Assembly (NCBI GenBank): GCA_035692985.1
Contig: DASSHG010000006.1
Coordinates: 1-5,813, forward strand
Source of the DNA: JARIHC01 sp035692985
GTDB lineage: Bacteria; Patescibacteriota; Saccharimonadia; Saccharimonadales; UBA4665
Reading direction: 5' to 3'
Length of the DNA stretch: 5,813 nt
Both the position numbers and the translations under genes were made by a program. Every line of letters begins with the position of its first letter. The first letter of the stretch is position 1. Positions 3,787 to 5,813 of the stretch are shown here, in pieces. Under the pieces are notes generated by a model. The model was given only the letters and a program-made list of their open reading frames with translations. It had not been told where the DNA came from and ran no database searches.

Positions 3787-5813
3787 AGGGAAGTACATCG
3801 TTTTGGAGGGGCCGGAAGGCGCCGGCAAAACGACTCAGCTCATGGAGCTGGCACGGCGACTGCAAGCTGCCGGGCTGCCGGTGCGCACTTTGCGCGAACC
3901 GGACAGCCAAAGCGATTTAACGGCCCGTGCTATCCGACAGTTAACGCAGGATCCGAATTACCCCATGAACACCCGCACGGAAGTATTGCTTTATAACGCC
4001 GCGCGCGCTCAAAGCCTACAGGTTATTAAAGAGAGCGTGGAGCACGGAGTTATCTGTCTGGTGGACCGCAACTACTTGACCACGCTGGCTATCCAGTATT
4101 ACGGCCGCGGCGATGTGCCGGATTACGGAACTATTAATAATATTATTAGTTTTGCTGTTGGCGGCGTGGAGCCGGACTTGTGTGTAGTGCTGGATGCGCC
4201 GGTCAACGTACTGGAAGAACGCTTAAAAGGCAGACGCGCCGGTGAACGTTTTGACAATCTGGATGCCAGCTTTTTAGAGCGCGTGCGGGCTGGTTACCTC
4301 TGGGAGGCCAAGCAGCGCCAACTGCCGGTAATCTTTGCCACTGACGATGCCGCTACGGTAGCTGAAAATATCTGGCAGCTGGTATCGCGCGAGTTATCGG
4401 TACGACAGCCGGCCAAAGCCGCCGCGGCTGCCCCGCCAGCCTCCGTCAAAGAAGTCATCGAACAGAAACAGTTTCCCGCTAAAGCTGTCTCAGAGCAATC
4501 CAGCGAAACTCTAGTTGAAAAGGACGACAAGGGCCGTTTCCGCGTGACCAAAGCCGGCAAATCTTACTTGCAAGAAGCTGTCACCAGTACCGATGGTGAT
4601 GTTTATGCTTTCACTGATAAGCTCAGCCCGGTGACTATTGCCGCCGCCATGGCCCGCCTGAGCCGCCGGGGCGACGATATGCGGATCACCATACTTGATG
4701 AATTTGCCGGCAAGGCTGATAAAGACTCCCAATTGCTCAAAAGGGTGATTACGGCTTTTGGTGATGATTCCGTTCAACAGCTGGCCGGCCAGCATCTGGT
4801 TGTGGAGAACGCCTCCAATCTGTTGACCAAAAAGCTCGAATGGGGTCGGCTAGCCTCTTACCTAGAACAATCGACCCGCTACATCTATTTCGACCAAAAA
4901 GACAAAAACGGCAAATACCGCTATTACACCCCGTCATATTTCAAGCCGAAGGTCAAAAAACAATATAACCAGGCCATGGATGAGATCTTCGACCTGTACT
5001 CAGAGATGGTTCGCAACCTCACAGACTATATACGCAGTAATTCATCGGTGCCAGAAAAGGAACGTGATGGCGCTTGGAAGGGTGCAACTAGGGCTCAGGC
5101 CTGTGATGCTATCCGGCCGGTCCTGCCAGTAGCCACTAAATCCACGGTTGGTATATATGCCTCGGGCCAGGCCCTGGAGAGCTTAATCATGCACCTGTTA
5201 AGTGATGAACTGCCCGAGGCCCGTAAAACCGGCCAGGATATGCTAGAGCAGTGCCGCCAGGTAATGTCCACCTTCCTGGAGCGGGCCGATAAACCCGAGC
5301 GCGGCGGAGCCATGGTGGCTTACCGCGCCAACACAAATAAGAAAATGGCTGGCTTGGCTAAAAAATATCTGCCTGATAGCTATTCCTCAACGACAGAGCC
5401 GGTTGTTTTGGTCGACTTCTGGCCTAAGAATGAACTGCTTCTTGTGCCTGATATGGTTTATGAGCATAGTAGTTTGTCCCGCGAAGAGCTGGACGCCGAA
5501 GTCAATAGCTGGCCGTATGCTAAAAAAATTGAAGTCTTTAAGGCCTATATGGGGGAGCGGTTAAACCGCCGCCACCGCCCGGGACGCGCCCTGGAAAGGG
5601 CTCATTATAGCTTTGACCTGGTGTGCGATTACGGTATTTTCCGCGATTTACAGCGCCACCGCATGGTGGATGACCTGAATTGGCAACTGCTAACTCCCCG
5701 CTACGGTTATGAAGTACCCCCCCTAGTTGAAGAAGCCGGCCTAACAGAACAGTTTGAGCGATGTTTTGATGTCAGCTTAAGGCTCTACAGCCAGCTGCAG
5801 TCTGCCGACTACC
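3779..5813 (+). CDS. tmk/thyX: Fused thymidylate kinase - tandem ThyX thymidylate synthase (partial, runs off the window)
   Basis: One uninterrupted frame of 678 codons, open at the window end. Residues 1-205 are a dTMP kinase: Walker A GPEGAGKTTQ (11-20), LREP (38-41), DRNYLTTLAIQ (96-106) and a LID-like RRAGERFDN (152-160). An Ala/Pro/Lys/Glu-rich linker follows (about 206-255). ThyX repeat 1 spans about 280-520: GDDSV (328-332), then WGRLASYLEQSTRY (355-368), aligning with the ThyX motif RHRxxSxNExSxRY but with its first Arg-His replaced by Trp-Gly. ThyX repeat 2 begins near 541, with GERLNRRHRPGRALE (592-606) and DLQRHR (623-628), where RHR is intact but the following Ser/Glu positions are not. 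ThyX converts dUMP to dTMP using methylenetetrahydrofolate, FAD and NADPH, and the kinase would then make dTDP. The start at 3779 has GAAGGA 10 bases upstream and overlaps dcd. I verified codon by codon that the kinase-synthase junction has no stop or frame change. Confidence 0.88.
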   Translation, partial: MNKGKYIVLEGPEGAGKTTQLMELARRLQAAGLPVRTLREPDSQSDLTARAIRQLTQDPNYPMNTRTEVLLYNAARAQSLQVIKESVEHGVICLVDRNYLTTLAIQYYGRGDVPDYGTINNIISFAVGGVEPDLCVVLDAPVNVLEERLKGRRAGERFDNLDASFLERVRAGYLWEAKQRQLPVIFATDDAATVAENIWQLVSRELSVRQPAKAAAAAPPASVKEVIEQKQFPAKAVSEQSSETLVEKDDKGRFRVTKAGKSYLQEAVTSTDGDVYAFTDKLSPVTIAAAMARLSRRGDDMRITILDEFAGKADKDSQLLKRVITAFGDDSVQQLAGQHLVVENASNLLTKKLEWGRLASYLEQSTRYIYFDQKDKNGKYRYYTPSYFKPKVKKQYNQAMDEIFDLYSEMVRNLTDYIRSNSSVPEKERDGAWKGATRAQACDAIRPVLPVATKSTVGIYASGQALESLIMHLLSDELPEARKTGQDMLEQCRQVMSTFLERADKPERGGAMVAYRANTNKKMAGLAKKYLPDSYSSTTEPVVLVDFWPKNELLLVPDMVYEHSSLSREELDAEVNSWPYAKKIEVFKAYMGERLNRRHRPGRALERAHYSFDLVCDYGIFRDLQRHRMVDDLNWQLLTPRYGYEVPPLVEEAGLTEQFERCFDVSLRLYSQLQSADY

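Noticed and set aside
4294..4937. Reverse-strand ORFs opposite the kinase-ThyX gene
   Set aside because: They mirror a continuous 678-codon frame with recognisable motifs on the + strand and show no family features of their own.

Overview
This window looks like bacterial chromosome from a streamlined lineage, most likely Patescibacteria (CPR), possibly near Saccharibacteria. That is an inference from protein architecture: an L1 with a long N-terminal extension, a large tandem-ThyX protein, and a shortened nusG-rplK-rplA ribosomal block with unusual neighbours. Composition is moderate, slightly above half G+C in the main genes. TGA acts as a normal stop, because rplK ends at TGA at exactly the usual family length of 142 residues. 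This argues against the lineages that read TGA as glycine. No tRNA, rRNA, insertion sequence or CRISPR array was seen.

Layout. Bases 1-96 are the 3' end of nusG. An unrecognised 151-residue ORF (105-560) follows in the place where rplK normally comes next. A promoter with an extended -10 (657-685) then precedes rplK (718-1146). A 42-residue single-pass membrane ORF (1146-1274) is coupled to the rplK stop by a TGATG overlap. After it lies an RNA element that copies the L1-binding site of 23S rRNA (1276-1313), directly before the ribosome binding site of rplA. L1 starts at 1327, not at the upstream in-frame GTG, and carries a roughly 100-residue N-terminal extension.

Behind rplA the usual rplJ-rplL pair is missing. 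Instead there is a thymidine nucleotide cassette, all on the + strand. It consists of a thymidylate-kinase-like protein (2314-2964), a dCTP deaminase with its own promoter (3070-3786), and an unusually large protein that overlaps dcd by 8 bases and runs off the window. That last protein is a thymidylate kinase domain fused to two ThyX-type thymidylate synthase repeats (3779-5813, 678 residues and still open).

Together the last three genes could carry deoxycytidine nucleotides to dTDP: Dcd forms dUTP (or dUMP if bifunctional), the ThyX part methylates dUMP to dTMP, and the kinase domains phosphorylate dTMP. The most notable points are the kinase-synthase fusion with complementary motif loss in its two ThyX repeats, the membrane micro-ORF between L11 and L1, the L1 operator, and the unexplained ORF between nusG and rplK.
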